Source: R-RK-3 sp031399085 (GTDB taxonomy: Bacteria; Pseudomonadota; Alphaproteobacteria; Rhizobiales; Rhodomicrobiaceae). Taken from it: a DNA stretch of 64,000 nt. The position numbers and the translations under genes were made by a program. The stretch lies in NCBI GenBank assembly GCA_031399085.1, contig JANNOQ010000096.1, positions 1-64,000 of the forward strand, given 5' to 3'. Positions 8,221 to 16,570 of this stretch are shown one piece after another. Positions within the stretch are counted from its first letter, which is position 1. Each line of letters begins with the position of its first letter. The notes beneath the pieces were generated by a model that worked only from the letters and a program-made list of their open reading frames with translations, was not told where the DNA came from and searched no databases.

Positions 8221-8697
8221 TTGACCCGAATGTTCACTCATTTCGTTGCAGCGGAGGTTGCACAGCCGTCCCCGACGATAAGGCCCGCATGGCGGCCCAT
8301 TTTGCTTCTGATCGCGGCATTGGCAGCCGTGGCGGGCATCCTTGCCGCGCCAACCCTGATGGCCGAGCGCTCGGCCGCGGCGAACGCCGCCGACGCGGAG
8401 TTGACGATGCTGCTCCGCTGCATGGCGGTCATTAAAGCTGCGATGGCGCTCGCCGCCGTGGCGCTGGCGGAATGGCGGCTCCGCTATCCGGCGACGTCGC
8501 GGCTCGCGGTCAGCTATGTCATAGCGGCGGCTCTGATGGCGGCGGGCCCAGGGCTGATTTGGCACATGGCGACCATTGTCGAGGGCGCGGCGGTGTTCCA
8601 TGCCGGGCTGGCGATGCTGCTCGTTCTCGCCTGGCTCGATCGTGGCCAAAGTCAGCGCCTGTTCGCTCGCGGCCGCATAATGTCGGACCTGCGGTGA
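8221..8697 (+). CDS. Four-helix membrane protein (hypothetical)
   Basis: A 158-aa protein from TTG 8221; ATG 8230 is an equally possible start. An AAGGAGG-type ribosome-binding site lies just before (AAAGGAGG at about 8205-8212). Four hydrophobic segments are visible at about residues 26-48, 68-84, 93-114 and 120-138. No family recognised. Its stop overlaps the start of the following NAD(P)-binding gene (GTGA), so the two are co-translated. Confidence 0.65.
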   Translation: MTRMFTHFVAAEVAQPSPTIRPAWRPILLLIAALAAVAGILAAPTLMAERSAAANAADAELTMLLRCMAVIKAAMALAAVALAEWRLRYPATSRLAVSYVIAAALMAAGPGLIWHMATIVEGAAVFHAGLAMLLVLAWLDRGQSQRLFARGRIMSDLR

Positions 8698-9344
8698 AAG
8701 TCATTGTCTTTGGTGCAACCGGAGGAACAGGGCGGGCGGTGATCGCCAGGCTGCTGGCCGATGGGCACGATGTCACCGCCTTTGCCCGCGACCCTTCAAA
8801 GCTCGATGCCGCGCCCCGCTTGACCGCTGTTCAAGGCGACGCGATGCAGGCGGCCGATGTGGTCCGCGCCATGCATGGGCATGACGCTGTCGTCGTGAGC
8901 CTGGGCAATTCGCAGAACGCCTTCGCGCTGCTTTTAGGCGCGCGCCGCACGACGCCGCGAGATATCTGCGAGGTGGGGACGCGCAACATCATCGCCGCCA
9001 TTGACGCGGGATCGCCAATGCGCCTCATCGTTGTCTCCGCCTTCGGCGTCGGGGCGACGCGGGAGCGGCTGCCACTCATGGTCAAGCTTTTTTACCGCCT
9101 CTTGTTGCGGGAGCAAATCGCCGACAAGGAGCGTCAGGAGGCGATTGTGAAAAATTCAGGCCTCGACTTCGTGATTGTCCAGCCAATGGCGTTGACCGAC
9201 CAGCCGGCGACGGACGCTTGGCTCGCTAGCGCATCCGGTGAAGTCCGCAAAAACGAGGTTGCGCGCGCCGATCTGGCGGCGTTCATCGTGCAGGAACTCA
9301 CCGACCGGCAGCATAGCGGCAAGACCGTCGCCTTTTCCGGTTAA
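8694..9344 (+). CDS. NAD(P)-binding NmrA/SDR-like (atypical short-chain dehydrogenase) protein
   Basis: A 216-aa protein from GTG 8694, chosen because it overlaps the upstream stop (GTGA) and places the dinucleotide-binding motif at the very N-terminus, as expected. The sequence VIVFGATGGTGRAV (about residues 3-16) is the GxxGxxG Rossmann motif of the atypical SDR/NmrA family. A VSAFG segment in mid-protein and FVIVQPMALTD near residue 160 are also typical of NAD(P)H-binding epimerase-like proteins. The substrate is unknown. It ends 15 bp from the convergent BciB-like gene. Confidence 0.85.
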   Translation: MKVIVFGATGGTGRAVIARLLADGHDVTAFARDPSKLDAAPRLTAVQGDAMQAADVVRAMHGHDAVVVSLGNSQNAFALLLGARRTTPRDICEVGTRNIIAAIDAGSPMRLIVVSAFGVGATRERLPLMVKLFYRLLLREQIADKERQEAIVKNSGLDFVIVQPMALTDQPATDAWLASASGEVRKNEVARADLAAFIVQELTDRQHSGKTVAFSG

Positions 9345-9358
9345 ACCGACGCAATCGC

Positions 9359-10588
9359 TTACGGTTGTTCGCCGTCCTTGGGCGCCAAACCATAGGGTTT
9401 GACCAGCGCCCAAACATGCGCCGGGATCATGGTCCGCATTCGTTTCGGCCGCTGCTGGCGCAAATGCAGCACCGTCTCGACCGCCTTCATCTCGACGCGG
9501 GCGCGCGCAAATTCCAGGCCGCGCGGGCCGATCTTCGGCATCAGCCAGCCGACGAGGGGCCGCACCCAATTCGGCATTCCGCGCAAAGGGAGACCGCCCG
9601 CCGCGCGTTCGGTGTTTTTCATGAAGCCCTTGACCGGGCCCTGCCGCTTGCCGGCGCTGCCCGGGGCGCTGAGGCGCACTTCGTCGCCGAGAAGGCCGAG
9701 CAGTTCCTCGCCGCGCTCGTTGCGCACCAAGAGCCATTGTTCGCCCTGTCCGGCCATATAGCCGACGGTGATATCGGCCAGCACGTTGGTGTAGTCGACG
9801 CAAGTCCGGCAGGTCAGCGGGAAGAAATCGGCCGGCAGTTTGGAAATCGGCAGCAGCAGGAACGGGATTTCCTTCACGCGGCCGTCGGTAAAGCGCAGCT
9901 CGACATGGTAATCCGCGCGGAATTCAAGATAGGTAATCGTGTCCGGCTCCGCCGACAACAGCGCCAGGAATTGGTGGAAATTTTCCGTTGTGGTGTTGTC
10001 GGAACAGGGCGTGCCGATGACGTAAAGCCGCTCGAAGCCGAGTTCCTCCTCAAGCGCGCGAAGCGCATAGACCTGACAGGGGATGCCAATCATGGCCAGC
10101 CGCTTGTAACCCAGAGCGCGGGCAGGTTCGAGCAGCGCCAGCAGCGGCGCATAGCCCATCCGCATCCCGCGCGCTTGCGCCATCCCTTCCGGCTTGGTGA
10201 CTAGAACGGGCATCGGACGCCATTTGTCATCGGGATGGGGCGCCATCGTGAGTACAGCGTCGACCGCCCCGGTTTCCAGCAGGCGTTCAGCGATCCGCGT
10301 CGTGATGCCGGTCCACTGAGCGCCGGCGGCCGGTTCCCGGAGCGAGGCGCGCAGCATTCGGCGGAAGGGCCCGAAGAACACTTCGTCCGCCCTGGCCGGG
10401 TCCCGCACGCGGCCGTGCACTCGGATCTCTAGGCTCTCATAATCGGGCTTGATGAACTGGCATGCCCGGCCGCAGCGCTTGTGATCTGGCGTGCGGGAAA
10501 TGCCGCAATCGGTGCATAGATCGCGTGGCACGGCGGCCGACACTGGCGTCGTCCAGACGGACGGCGTGCCATTCTCTTTGCTCTTCAC
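9359..10588 (-). CDS. bciB: FrhB-family iron-sulfur flavoprotein, BciB-like (8-vinyl chlorophyllide reductase type)
   Basis: About 409 aa from GTG 10588; the frame is open further upstream but that part is low-complexity and collides with the divergent gene. The N-terminal Cys cluster (CTDCG at about 25-29, Cys39, Cys43) and later Cys in GIPCQ, GTPCSDN and LTCRTC fit the two [4Fe-4S] clusters of this family. Blocks such as GAQWTGI, ALRALEEELG, GTPCSDN and DITVGYMA match my memory of ferredoxin-dependent 8-vinyl reductase BciB from cyanobacteria and Chlorobi. BciB reduces the 8-vinyl group of divinyl chlorophyllide in (bacterio)chlorophyll synthesis. The FrhB/coenzyme F420 hydrogenase beta family assignment is firm; the exact substrate is inferred. 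No other bch genes are in view. Confidence 0.7.
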   Translation of the reverse strand: MKSKENGTPSVWTTPVSAAVPRDLCTDCGISRTPDHKRCGRACQFIKPDYESLEIRVHGRVRDPARADEVFFGPFRRMLRASLREPAAGAQWTGITTRIAERLLETGAVDAVLTMAPHPDDKWRPMPVLVTKPEGMAQARGMRMGYAPLLALLEPARALGYKRLAMIGIPCQVYALRALEEELGFERLYVIGTPCSDNTTTENFHQFLALLSAEPDTITYLEFRADYHVELRFTDGRVKEIPFLLLPISKLPADFFPLTCRTCVDYTNVLADITVGYMAGQGEQWLLVRNERGEELLGLLGDEVRLSAPGSAGKRQGPVKGFMKNTERAAGGLPLRGMPNWVRPLVGWLMPKIGPRGLEFARARVEMKAVETVLHLRQQRPKRMRTMIPAHVWALVKPYGLAPKDGEQP

Positions 10589-10736
10589 GTTCAGGAAAGC
10601 CCTCGAATTGCGGCATTTTACGCCGCCAGACTTAAACGCGGCCGCCCTCGAAGTCGAGCAGGGACTGGTCGCCTTGCAAAATGCTAGAGCTGAACGGAAC
10701 CGCCGGTTTTGATGCGAGACGCTGATCGAGGGAGCA

Positions 10737-11159
10737 ATGATGAACGCCGATATGATTTTCCAAATCGCCAACCTGACCGCGCTTGCCGGATGGCTGGCGC
10801 TGCTGGCCTCGCCATTTTTCCCGGTCGTCGCCGACCGGATCGCCGGGCTGGCCATCCCACTTTTGCTTTCGGTGGTCTATTGCGTCCTTCTGGTGGTGTA
10901 TTGGGCGCCGTCGGAGGGTGGGTTCGACAGCCTCGCCAATCTCATGCGATTGTTTCAGGGGCCAGAGGTGGTGCTTGCTGGCTGGATTCATTACCTCGCT
11001 TTCGACATGTTGACGGGGGCTTGGGAAGTCCGCACAGCTCGCGTTGAAAACATCCCCTTTCTGCTGGTCGTGCCATGTCTGGCGTTGACATTCCTGCTCG
11101 GCCCGATCGGCTTCCTGGTGTTCACCATCCTTCGCGGCGCGCGCAGAGCGGTGCGCTAA
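10737..11159 (+). CDS. ABA4-like (DUF4281) membrane protein
   Basis: A 140-aa polytopic protein with four hydrophobic segments (about residues 5-25, 38-58, 80-95, 105-130). The motif GWIHYLAFDMLTGAWE followed by LTFLLGPIGF is the signature of the ABA4-like family. The plant member is needed for neoxanthin formation; bacterial functions are uncertain, often in carotenoid-producing species. Two adjacent ATGs (10737, 10740) are possible; the second is better spaced from the GAGGGAG ribosome-binding site. It is divergent from the BciB-like gene, and the pair hints at pigment metabolism. Confidence 0.8.
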   Translation: MMNADMIFQIANLTALAGWLALLASPFFPVVADRIAGLAIPLLLSVVYCVLLVVYWAPSEGGFDSLANLMRLFQGPEVVLAGWIHYLAFDMLTGAWEVRTARVENIPFLLVVPCLALTFLLGPIGFLVFTILRGARRAVR

Positions 11160-11233
11160 GCCGATTTGCAAGTAGGCTAAGACACCAATCGCTACTGGCC
11201 GACGGGCGCACTGCGTCATCGGTGGAAACCGGA

Positions 11234-12571
11234 CTATTGGAGGCGCATTGTTGGGGCGTTGCCTTTTGCCGGCGCGGATCGTTCGGCAGGATCGGGTTGC
11301 TCTGCCATTGCTGGCGCGGTGTTCCAGATGCCTCGCGTGTCATAGACGATCGCGCCGGTCAGCCGGCCTGGATTGAGTTGGCGAAACACATCGTGATCGA
11401 CCAGCAGCACGACAATGGCATTTTCCGACAGGGCTTCGTCGAGGTCCATGTGCCTGACTGCAAGCTGCGTCAGGCACTCGGGCAGCTGTTCGACAAAGGG
11501 TTCGACCACGCCAATCCTGTCGCCGAAGCTTGCGGCGAGCGCCTCGACGATTTCCAGCGCCGGGCTTTCGCGCAGATCATCGACATTGGCCTTGAAGGTA
11601 AGACCGAGACAGGCGACCGTCCGGTCCGGATGCGCCTCGATCAGAGCACGAATTTTCGCCAGCACATAATAGGCCTTGGCGTCATTGACCTCGCGCGCGG
11701 TTCTGATAAGGCGGGCTTCCTGAGGCGCGGCATCGACAATAAACCAGGGGTCGACGGCGATGCAGTGACCGCCCACGCCGGGCCCAGGTTTCAGGATCTG
11801 CACACGCGGATGAAGGTTGGCAAGTTCGATCAACTCCCAAATATTAATATCCAGACGGTCGCAGATCACCGACAGCTCGTTGGCGAAGGCGATGTTGGTG
11901 TCACGGAAGGCATTTTCGGTGAGCTTGACCATCTCGGCGGTTCGCGCGGTGGTTTCAACGCAATTGCCGCGCACGAATAGCTCGTAGAAGCGTCGGGCCT
12001 TGGCGCTGCAACTGGGCGTCATGCCGCCGACGCAGCGGTCATTTTCGACCAGCTCCTTCAGGATGCGGCCCGGCAGCACGCGCTCGGGGCAATAGGCAAC
12101 CGCCACATCCGCATCTCTCGTCGCTCCCGAACCGGTCGGAAAGTTGAGATCCGGCCGTCTCTGTGCCAGCATACGGCACACGCGCTCCGTCGTGCCAACG
12201 GGCGAGGTGGATTCCAGCACGACGAGGTTACCCGGTTTCAGATGTGGCGCGAGGGCGCGGGCGGCGGCGAAGACATGGTCGAGCACGGGTTTTTTGTCGC
12301 TGGAGAGCGGCGTCGGGACCGCAATCAGAAACACATTGGCGGGCTCGGGTTTGGCTCGTGCGGTCAGGCAGCCGGATTCGACAGCCTTGCGCACTTCGTC
12401 TTCCAGGTCCGTCTCAACAATGTGGATGTTTCCGGCACTGACGGTGGCAACAACCGACGGGTTGACATCCACCCCGGTCACCTTCAGGCCGCGTCCCGCG
12501 ATGAGAGCGGCGGTCGGCAGGCCGATATAGCCGAGGCCGATGATGCAGGTTTTGGGGAATTCAGGACGCAT
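11234..12571 (-). CDS. wecC: UDP-N-acetyl-D-mannosamine dehydrogenase
   Basis: A 445-aa cytoplasmic enzyme that oxidises UDP-ManNAc to UDP-ManNAcA with NAD. The N-terminal Rossmann motif is IGLGYIGLPTAALIA (11-25). The catalytic Cys270 lies in GVGGHCIAVDPWF (265-277), where the IAVDPWF wording is typical of WecC rather than of UDP-glucose dehydrogenase. Lys216 in EMVKLTEN is the conserved active-site lysine, and LGLTFKANVDDLRESPA marks the C-terminal UDP-binding domain. The last about 25 residues are a Pro/Ala-rich tail. Its start overlaps the end of wecB by 11 nt, so it is the last gene of a coupled wecG-wecB-wecC unit. Confidence 0.93.
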   Translation of the reverse strand: MRPEFPKTCIIGLGYIGLPTAALIAGRGLKVTGVDVNPSVVATVSAGNIHIVETDLEDEVRKAVESGCLTARAKPEPANVFLIAVPTPLSSDKKPVLDHVFAAARALAPHLKPGNLVVLESTSPVGTTERVCRMLAQRRPDLNFPTGSGATRDADVAVAYCPERVLPGRILKELVENDRCVGGMTPSCSAKARRFYELFVRGNCVETTARTAEMVKLTENAFRDTNIAFANELSVICDRLDINIWELIELANLHPRVQILKPGPGVGGHCIAVDPWFIVDAAPQEARLIRTAREVNDAKAYYVLAKIRALIEAHPDRTVACLGLTFKANVDDLRESPALEIVEALAASFGDRIGVVEPFVEQLPECLTQLAVRHMDLDEALSENAIVVLLVDHDVFRQLNPGRLTGAIVYDTRGIWNTAPAMAEQPDPAERSAPAKGNAPTMRLQ

Positions 12572-13724
12572 GGCGCAATCTCTCTAACGGAGCGGTTTCA
12601 ACGGATTTAGCCTGGGCCTTCAAAATGTCGCGGATGCGCAAACTGGCCTTGCCGTCGCCGAAAGGGTTATGAGCGCGGCTCATCCGGTCGTAGTGGCGCG
12701 GGTCGTCCAGCAGCCGGGTTGCTTCGCGGACGATCCGCAAAGGATCGGTGCCAACCAGCAAGGCGGTTCCGGCATCGACGCCTTCGGGGCGCTCCGTCAT
12801 ATCGCGCATGACAAGCACGGGTTTGCCGAGCGCGGGCGCCTCCTCCTGGACTCCGCCGGAGTCGGTCAGCACCAAATGGCAATGCGAGAGCGCGCGCACG
12901 AAGGGCACATAGTCGAGCGGCGGCAGCAGCCGGATGCGCGGATGCTGGCCGAGCGCGGCGCGAACTGGTTCCTGCACATTGGGATTGGGATGGACGGGAA
13001 ACAGGATGAGGCAGTCCTCACGCTTGGCCAGTTCCCTCAGGGCCGACAGGATGCGTTGAATGCCGCCGTCGAAATTCTCCCGGCGATGGCAGGTCACCAA
13101 GATGAGGCGGCGCTTGTCGCCAGCCTCGATGAGCGGAGCGTCGATTGCGTGCTGCGCCGGACCAAACGTTTCCAAACGCCGTTTCACATCGAGAAGCGCG
13201 TCGATCACGGTATTGCCGGTGACGAAAATGCGCTCCCGAGGCAGATTTTCACGAATGAGGGCATCGGCCGCGCGGCGGGTGGGGGCAAAATGCAGCGATG
13301 CAATCGATCCCACCACCTTGCGGTTCAACTCCTCCGGCCAGGGCGAATAAATGTCGCCGGAGCGCAGGCCTGCCTCGACATGGTCGACGGGAATTCGCCG
13401 ATAGAAAGCCGACAGCGCGGCGGTCATGGCGGTTGTCGTATCGCCCTGCACCATGATGCGGTCCGGCTTGCACGTGTCGATGACCTTGCCGACGCCGCCG
13501 ATGATCCGCGCGGTGACATCCGTGAGACTCTGATCGGGCCGCATCAGATCGAGATCGTAATCCGCCTTAAGTCCGGCGATGTCGAGGACTTGATCCAGCA
13601 TCTCCCGGTGCTGCGCCGTCACGCAAATCTTGACGTCGAACAGGGGATCGTCCCGCAGGCCGTAGACGACGGGGAAGAGTTTGATGGCCTCGGGACGGGT
13701 GCCAAACACGACGAGGATCTTCAT
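12561..13724 (-). CDS. wecB: UDP-N-acetylglucosamine 2-epimerase (non-hydrolysing)
   Basis: A 387-aa enzyme that interconverts UDP-GlcNAc and UDP-ManNAc. The start at ATG 13724 is chosen because a GGAGG ribosome-binding site precedes it and MKILVVFGTRPEAIK (1-15) is the standard N-terminus; the frame is open 51 codons further but that part lies inside wecG. The motifs HVEAGLRSGD, TGNTVIDAL and LTDSGGVQEEAP near the C-terminal domain are diagnostic. It overlaps wecG by 4 nt (ATGA) and wecC by 11 nt. With wecC it supplies UDP-ManNAcA for the glycan made by this locus. Confidence 0.95.
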   Translation of the reverse strand: MKILVVFGTRPEAIKLFPVVYGLRDDPLFDVKICVTAQHREMLDQVLDIAGLKADYDLDLMRPDQSLTDVTARIIGGVGKVIDTCKPDRIMVQGDTTTAMTAALSAFYRRIPVDHVEAGLRSGDIYSPWPEELNRKVVGSIASLHFAPTRRAADALIRENLPRERIFVTGNTVIDALLDVKRRLETFGPAQHAIDAPLIEAGDKRRLILVTCHRRENFDGGIQRILSALRELAKREDCLILFPVHPNPNVQEPVRAALGQHPRIRLLPPLDYVPFVRALSHCHLVLTDSGGVQEEAPALGKPVLVMRDMTERPEGVDAGTALLVGTDPLRIVREATRLLDDPRHYDRMSRAHNPFGDGKASLRIRDILKAQAKSVETAPLERLRHAS

Positions 13725-14503
13725 TTGCAGCCCTCCGAGCGGATTTTGCCGGTCCGCGGCTGTCCGGAAAGCGCGCGCGCGATCAAGGCTTTGACGATAA
13801 GCGCCGCGAAAGCGGCATTGGTGCTCGCATAGCGCACCCACATGCGTCCGGGCTCCTGATAGATGCGGTAGAGCCATTCGAAGCCGGTTCGCTGCATGAA
13901 GGCGGGCGCGCGGCGGACATGACCGGCGAGCACGTCGATGCCGCCGCCGACCCCCATGATGAAGGGCACGCCCAGCGCCTCGCGATGCCGATGCAGGAAA
14001 CGCTCCTTTTGCGGCGTCGACATGCCGATGAACAGGCAGTCGGCGCCACTTGCGCGAATGGCACCGACGATGGCCTGCTCCTCGTTGGCGTCGAAATAGC
14101 CGTTGCGCGATCCCGCGACCGTCAGTCCCGGCCAGCGCAGCTTTGCCCGCGCCAAGGCGCGCTCCAGAATGGGCTGGCGCGCGCCAAGAAAATAGGGCCG
14201 GAACCCCTGCTCGGCGCAGATCCGCAGCAGCGCCTCCATCAGATCGACGCCGGCGACGCGCTCTGGGACGGAGATGCCAAGCGCCCGCGCGGCCCAGACG
14301 ATGCCCATTCCGTCGACGCCGACAATGTGGCTCTGGGCAATATCCCGCTGGAGGTCGGCGTCGCTACGGGCTTTAATCAGCTTGGCGACATTGAGTGCCA
14401 CGTGCTGGGTCAGCCGATTGCTGCGCATCGCCTCGACGGCGCGATCGACCGTCTCCTGAGATGTGAGGCAATCAATGGGGAGGCCGAGTAATTCTTGTCG
14501 CAT
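13721..14503 (-). CDS. wecG: WecG/TagA/CpsF-family (GT26) glycosyltransferase
   Basis: A 260-aa protein from ATG 14503 (RQELLG start); the frame opens earlier but no better start is seen. Family motifs: NVAKLIKARSD, VDGMGIVWAARALG, PERVAGVDLMEALL, and the MSTPQKERF block (the G/S-x-P-QKE motif of GT26). Such enzymes add ManNAc or ManNAcA to an undecaprenyl-linked acceptor at the inner membrane. Sitting directly before wecB and wecC, a ManNAcA transferase role is the natural inference, but the donor could also be ManNAc. The long 5' leader carries a structured inverted repeat. Confidence 0.88.
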   Translation of the reverse strand: MRQELLGLPIDCLTSQETVDRAVEAMRSNRLTQHVALNVAKLIKARSDADLQRDIAQSHIVGVDGMGIVWAARALGISVPERVAGVDLMEALLRICAEQGFRPYFLGARQPILERALARAKLRWPGLTVAGSRNGYFDANEEQAIVGAIRASGADCLFIGMSTPQKERFLHRHREALGVPFIMGVGGGIDVLAGHVRRAPAFMQRTGFEWLYRIYQEPGRMWVRYASTNAAFAALIVKALIARALSGQPRTGKIRSEGCK

Positions 14504-14839
14504 AGATTGGTCCTTGAATGTGGCGGATTGGGTCCCGTTCGACGTAAGCCGCGCGTTGCAAACCGGGGGCAATAGCGTCGCTATGGGTGCGAATCCGATT
14601 GGCTGATCTTGAAAAACGACATCCTTTTCGGCCGCACTGCCTTCGCAGTGCCCGTTGGTTTCGTCTGTCCCAAATGTCGTTCAGGAAGCCGCTAAATCGT
14701 GCCGATTGAGCCAAGCGGCGGCGCAACCCGTCGAAATGATCTATGGGCTGTCAATTTTAACGGCGGCCCGCAGGATTGCTGCTGGATTACGCGTGGCCGA
14801 CGCGTGTGGAGAGTTGCCGCTGCGTTTATGAATTGCATG
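14504..14839. other. 336-bp intergenic leader between the sugar transferase gene and wecG
   Basis: No credible gene is seen here; the open frames overlapping it show no motif. It holds the nested inverted repeat at 14615-14681 described separately, and probably the promoter of the wecG-wecB-wecC unit on the minus strand. I see no clear -35/-10 pair. Confidence 0.5.
14615..14681 (-). promoter_or_regulatory. Nested inverted repeat in the wecG leader
   Basis: Outer 8-bp arms AACGACAT (14615-14622) and ATGTCGTT (14674-14681) enclose a perfect inner hairpin, GCACTGC (14634-14640), loop CTTC, GCAGTGC (14645-14651). The element lies 112-178 nt upstream of the wecG start on the transcribed strand. 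No T-run follows on either side, so it is not a standard terminator. It may be a structured leader or a cruciform regulatory site. Confidence 0.4.
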
Positions 14840-16471
14840 TCAATAAGCATTCTTGTAAGATTTTAAGGAAAAAATAGTGATAAAAAGAATAGATATATCA
14901 AGAATTAGCGTCCAATGATCGATATAAAATATATCTAATTCAACACGTTTCTGCATTTTATCAAGTGTTTCCGTTTGACCTCGAAACCCGCTAATCTGAC
15001 TCCATCCCGTAATGCCTGGCTTTACATTGTGGCGTTTGGCGTAAAGCCCAATTTTTTTCTCAAATTCATCATTATGCGCGACGGCATGGGGGCGCGGACC
15101 CACTAGCGACATCTGCCCGGCCAGAACGTTGAAGAGCTGCGGGAGTTCGTCGAGATTCGTTCTGCGCAGGAAGCGTCCGATGCGCGTGACCCGGCTATCG
15201 TCGCGCGTCGCCTGACGAATCATAAGGCCATCGTCGAGTGTCGTCATTGTCCGGAACTTGAAGATTCTGAATTCGCCCTGATTGAAGCCGTGCCGCCGTT
15301 GCCTGAAAAACACCGGACCTTTTGAGTCGAGCTTGATCAGCACCCCGATAATGGCAAAGCCGGGCAAAGCGAGCAGCAAAAGCGAGCCGCCCACCAGCAG
15401 GTCGAAACTGCGTTTGGCGATCCGGTCCCGCAAGGTGAGGGGCGGGCGCGACAGTTGCAAGGTCGGCAGGGACCCGACGCGCGAGGGAGTGAGGTTATGC
15501 GCCCACGCAGCGGTCGCGTCGGGCGCGAGGTGGATCGCGGCGGGCACGATCGCCAGCGCCTCGACGAAACTGCGAATGCGTCCGGCGTCCAAGCTGGGAA
15601 GCGAGAGCACGATTTCGTCCATTTCCGTCCCGCGGGCGATTTCCTCGACGCGGGCGCAGGCGTCGCGCAGATCCATCCCCGTCTCTCCGAGCCGCGCCGA
15701 GGTCTTGTCCGCCGACGGCAGTTTGACGGTGCCAACCACGTCGACGCCGCGCGCGTCAAGCCGGAGCCGCCGCACGACTTGGGCCACGCTCGCCGCGTCG
15801 CCGACCACAACGATCCGCTTGCCGCCCAGCGCGCCGTTGCGCAAGCTCCACGCCACGCCGCTTCCAAGCGCGAAACGCAAACAGAGCGCGGCGAGCAGCC
15901 CTGCGAAATATTGCGCCACGATCGAGCCGCGCGAGTAGAAGTCGGTCGCATGGACAAGGAAAAGCGCGAAAGTGAAAAGGAGATAGGCCGTGTTCCAATG
16001 CAGGAAAACCGAACGGAGTTGTTCGCGGGACTGCTGGAGACGGGAGATCGAATAGTCGCGATTGAGCCCGCAAGGGAGAACGAAAATTGCAGCGAGCAGT
16101 ATGGTGGCGGCGACGTAAAAGCTGGGATACGGCAAATGTCCGACTACGTAGCGGTGATAGAGCGCGCCGGCCGCAAAACTCGCTGTCGCAATCAACGCGA
16201 AATCCGTCATGATCGCCAGGACCGGTACGGTCCGCGCGTTCAGTACCGCCGATATCCCGCGCTTGCGTTGAGAAAAATCCGCAACGGCGACCTTGCCGGG
16301 CTGTCCGTAAGTCAAAATGGCGGCGCTGTGCGCGCCGGCTTGAAGGGCAGCGACCGTGCCTGGGGCGTCAAGCGCCTGATGGCCGTCGCTCAGAGTGTTC
16401 AAGCCGTGGAGCTCACCGGACTGGCTCGTCCCCGCGGTGTTGGACTGAATATGGGACACTGCTTTTCTCAT
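14840..16471 (-). CDS. Undecaprenyl-phosphate sugar-phosphate transferase (polyisoprenyl-phosphate hexose-1-phosphate transferase)
   Basis: A 543-aa membrane enzyme that starts repeat-unit synthesis by moving a sugar-1-phosphate onto undecaprenyl phosphate. It has the WbaP/WcaJ-like layout: an 80-residue cytoplasmic N-terminus, about four or five hydrophobic helices between 80 and 210, a soluble Rossmann-like middle (RIVVVGDAASVAQVVRRL), then the catalytic bacterial sugar transferase domain from about 350 (KRSFDLLVGGSLLLLALPGF). Catalytic-domain motifs include FFRQRRHG, FKFRTM, DELPQLFNVL, GQMSLVGPRPHA and NVKPGITGWSQISG. The sugar is not readable from sequence; glucose or galactose are usual. 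Its neighbours supply ManNAcA and an outer-membrane exit. Confidence 0.92.
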   Translation of the reverse strand: MRKAVSHIQSNTAGTSQSGELHGLNTLSDGHQALDAPGTVAALQAGAHSAAILTYGQPGKVAVADFSQRKRGISAVLNARTVPVLAIMTDFALIATASFAAGALYHRYVVGHLPYPSFYVAATILLAAIFVLPCGLNRDYSISRLQQSREQLRSVFLHWNTAYLLFTFALFLVHATDFYSRGSIVAQYFAGLLAALCLRFALGSGVAWSLRNGALGGKRIVVVGDAASVAQVVRRLRLDARGVDVVGTVKLPSADKTSARLGETGMDLRDACARVEEIARGTEMDEIVLSLPSLDAGRIRSFVEALAIVPAAIHLAPDATAAWAHNLTPSRVGSLPTLQLSRPPLTLRDRIAKRSFDLLVGGSLLLLALPGFAIIGVLIKLDSKGPVFFRQRRHGFNQGEFRIFKFRTMTTLDDGLMIRQATRDDSRVTRIGRFLRRTNLDELPQLFNVLAGQMSLVGPRPHAVAHNDEFEKKIGLYAKRHNVKPGITGWSQISGFRGQTETLDKMQKRVELDIFYIDHWTLILDISILFITIFSLKSYKNAY

Positions 16472-16570
16472 CGGTCAGCGACTTGATCGATCGGCCAAAC
16501 TTGGGGGTAGCCGCGCGAGAACCATTCGACGAGGCGTCTTACCGCCAATTGCAACATTGGATTGGGACTG

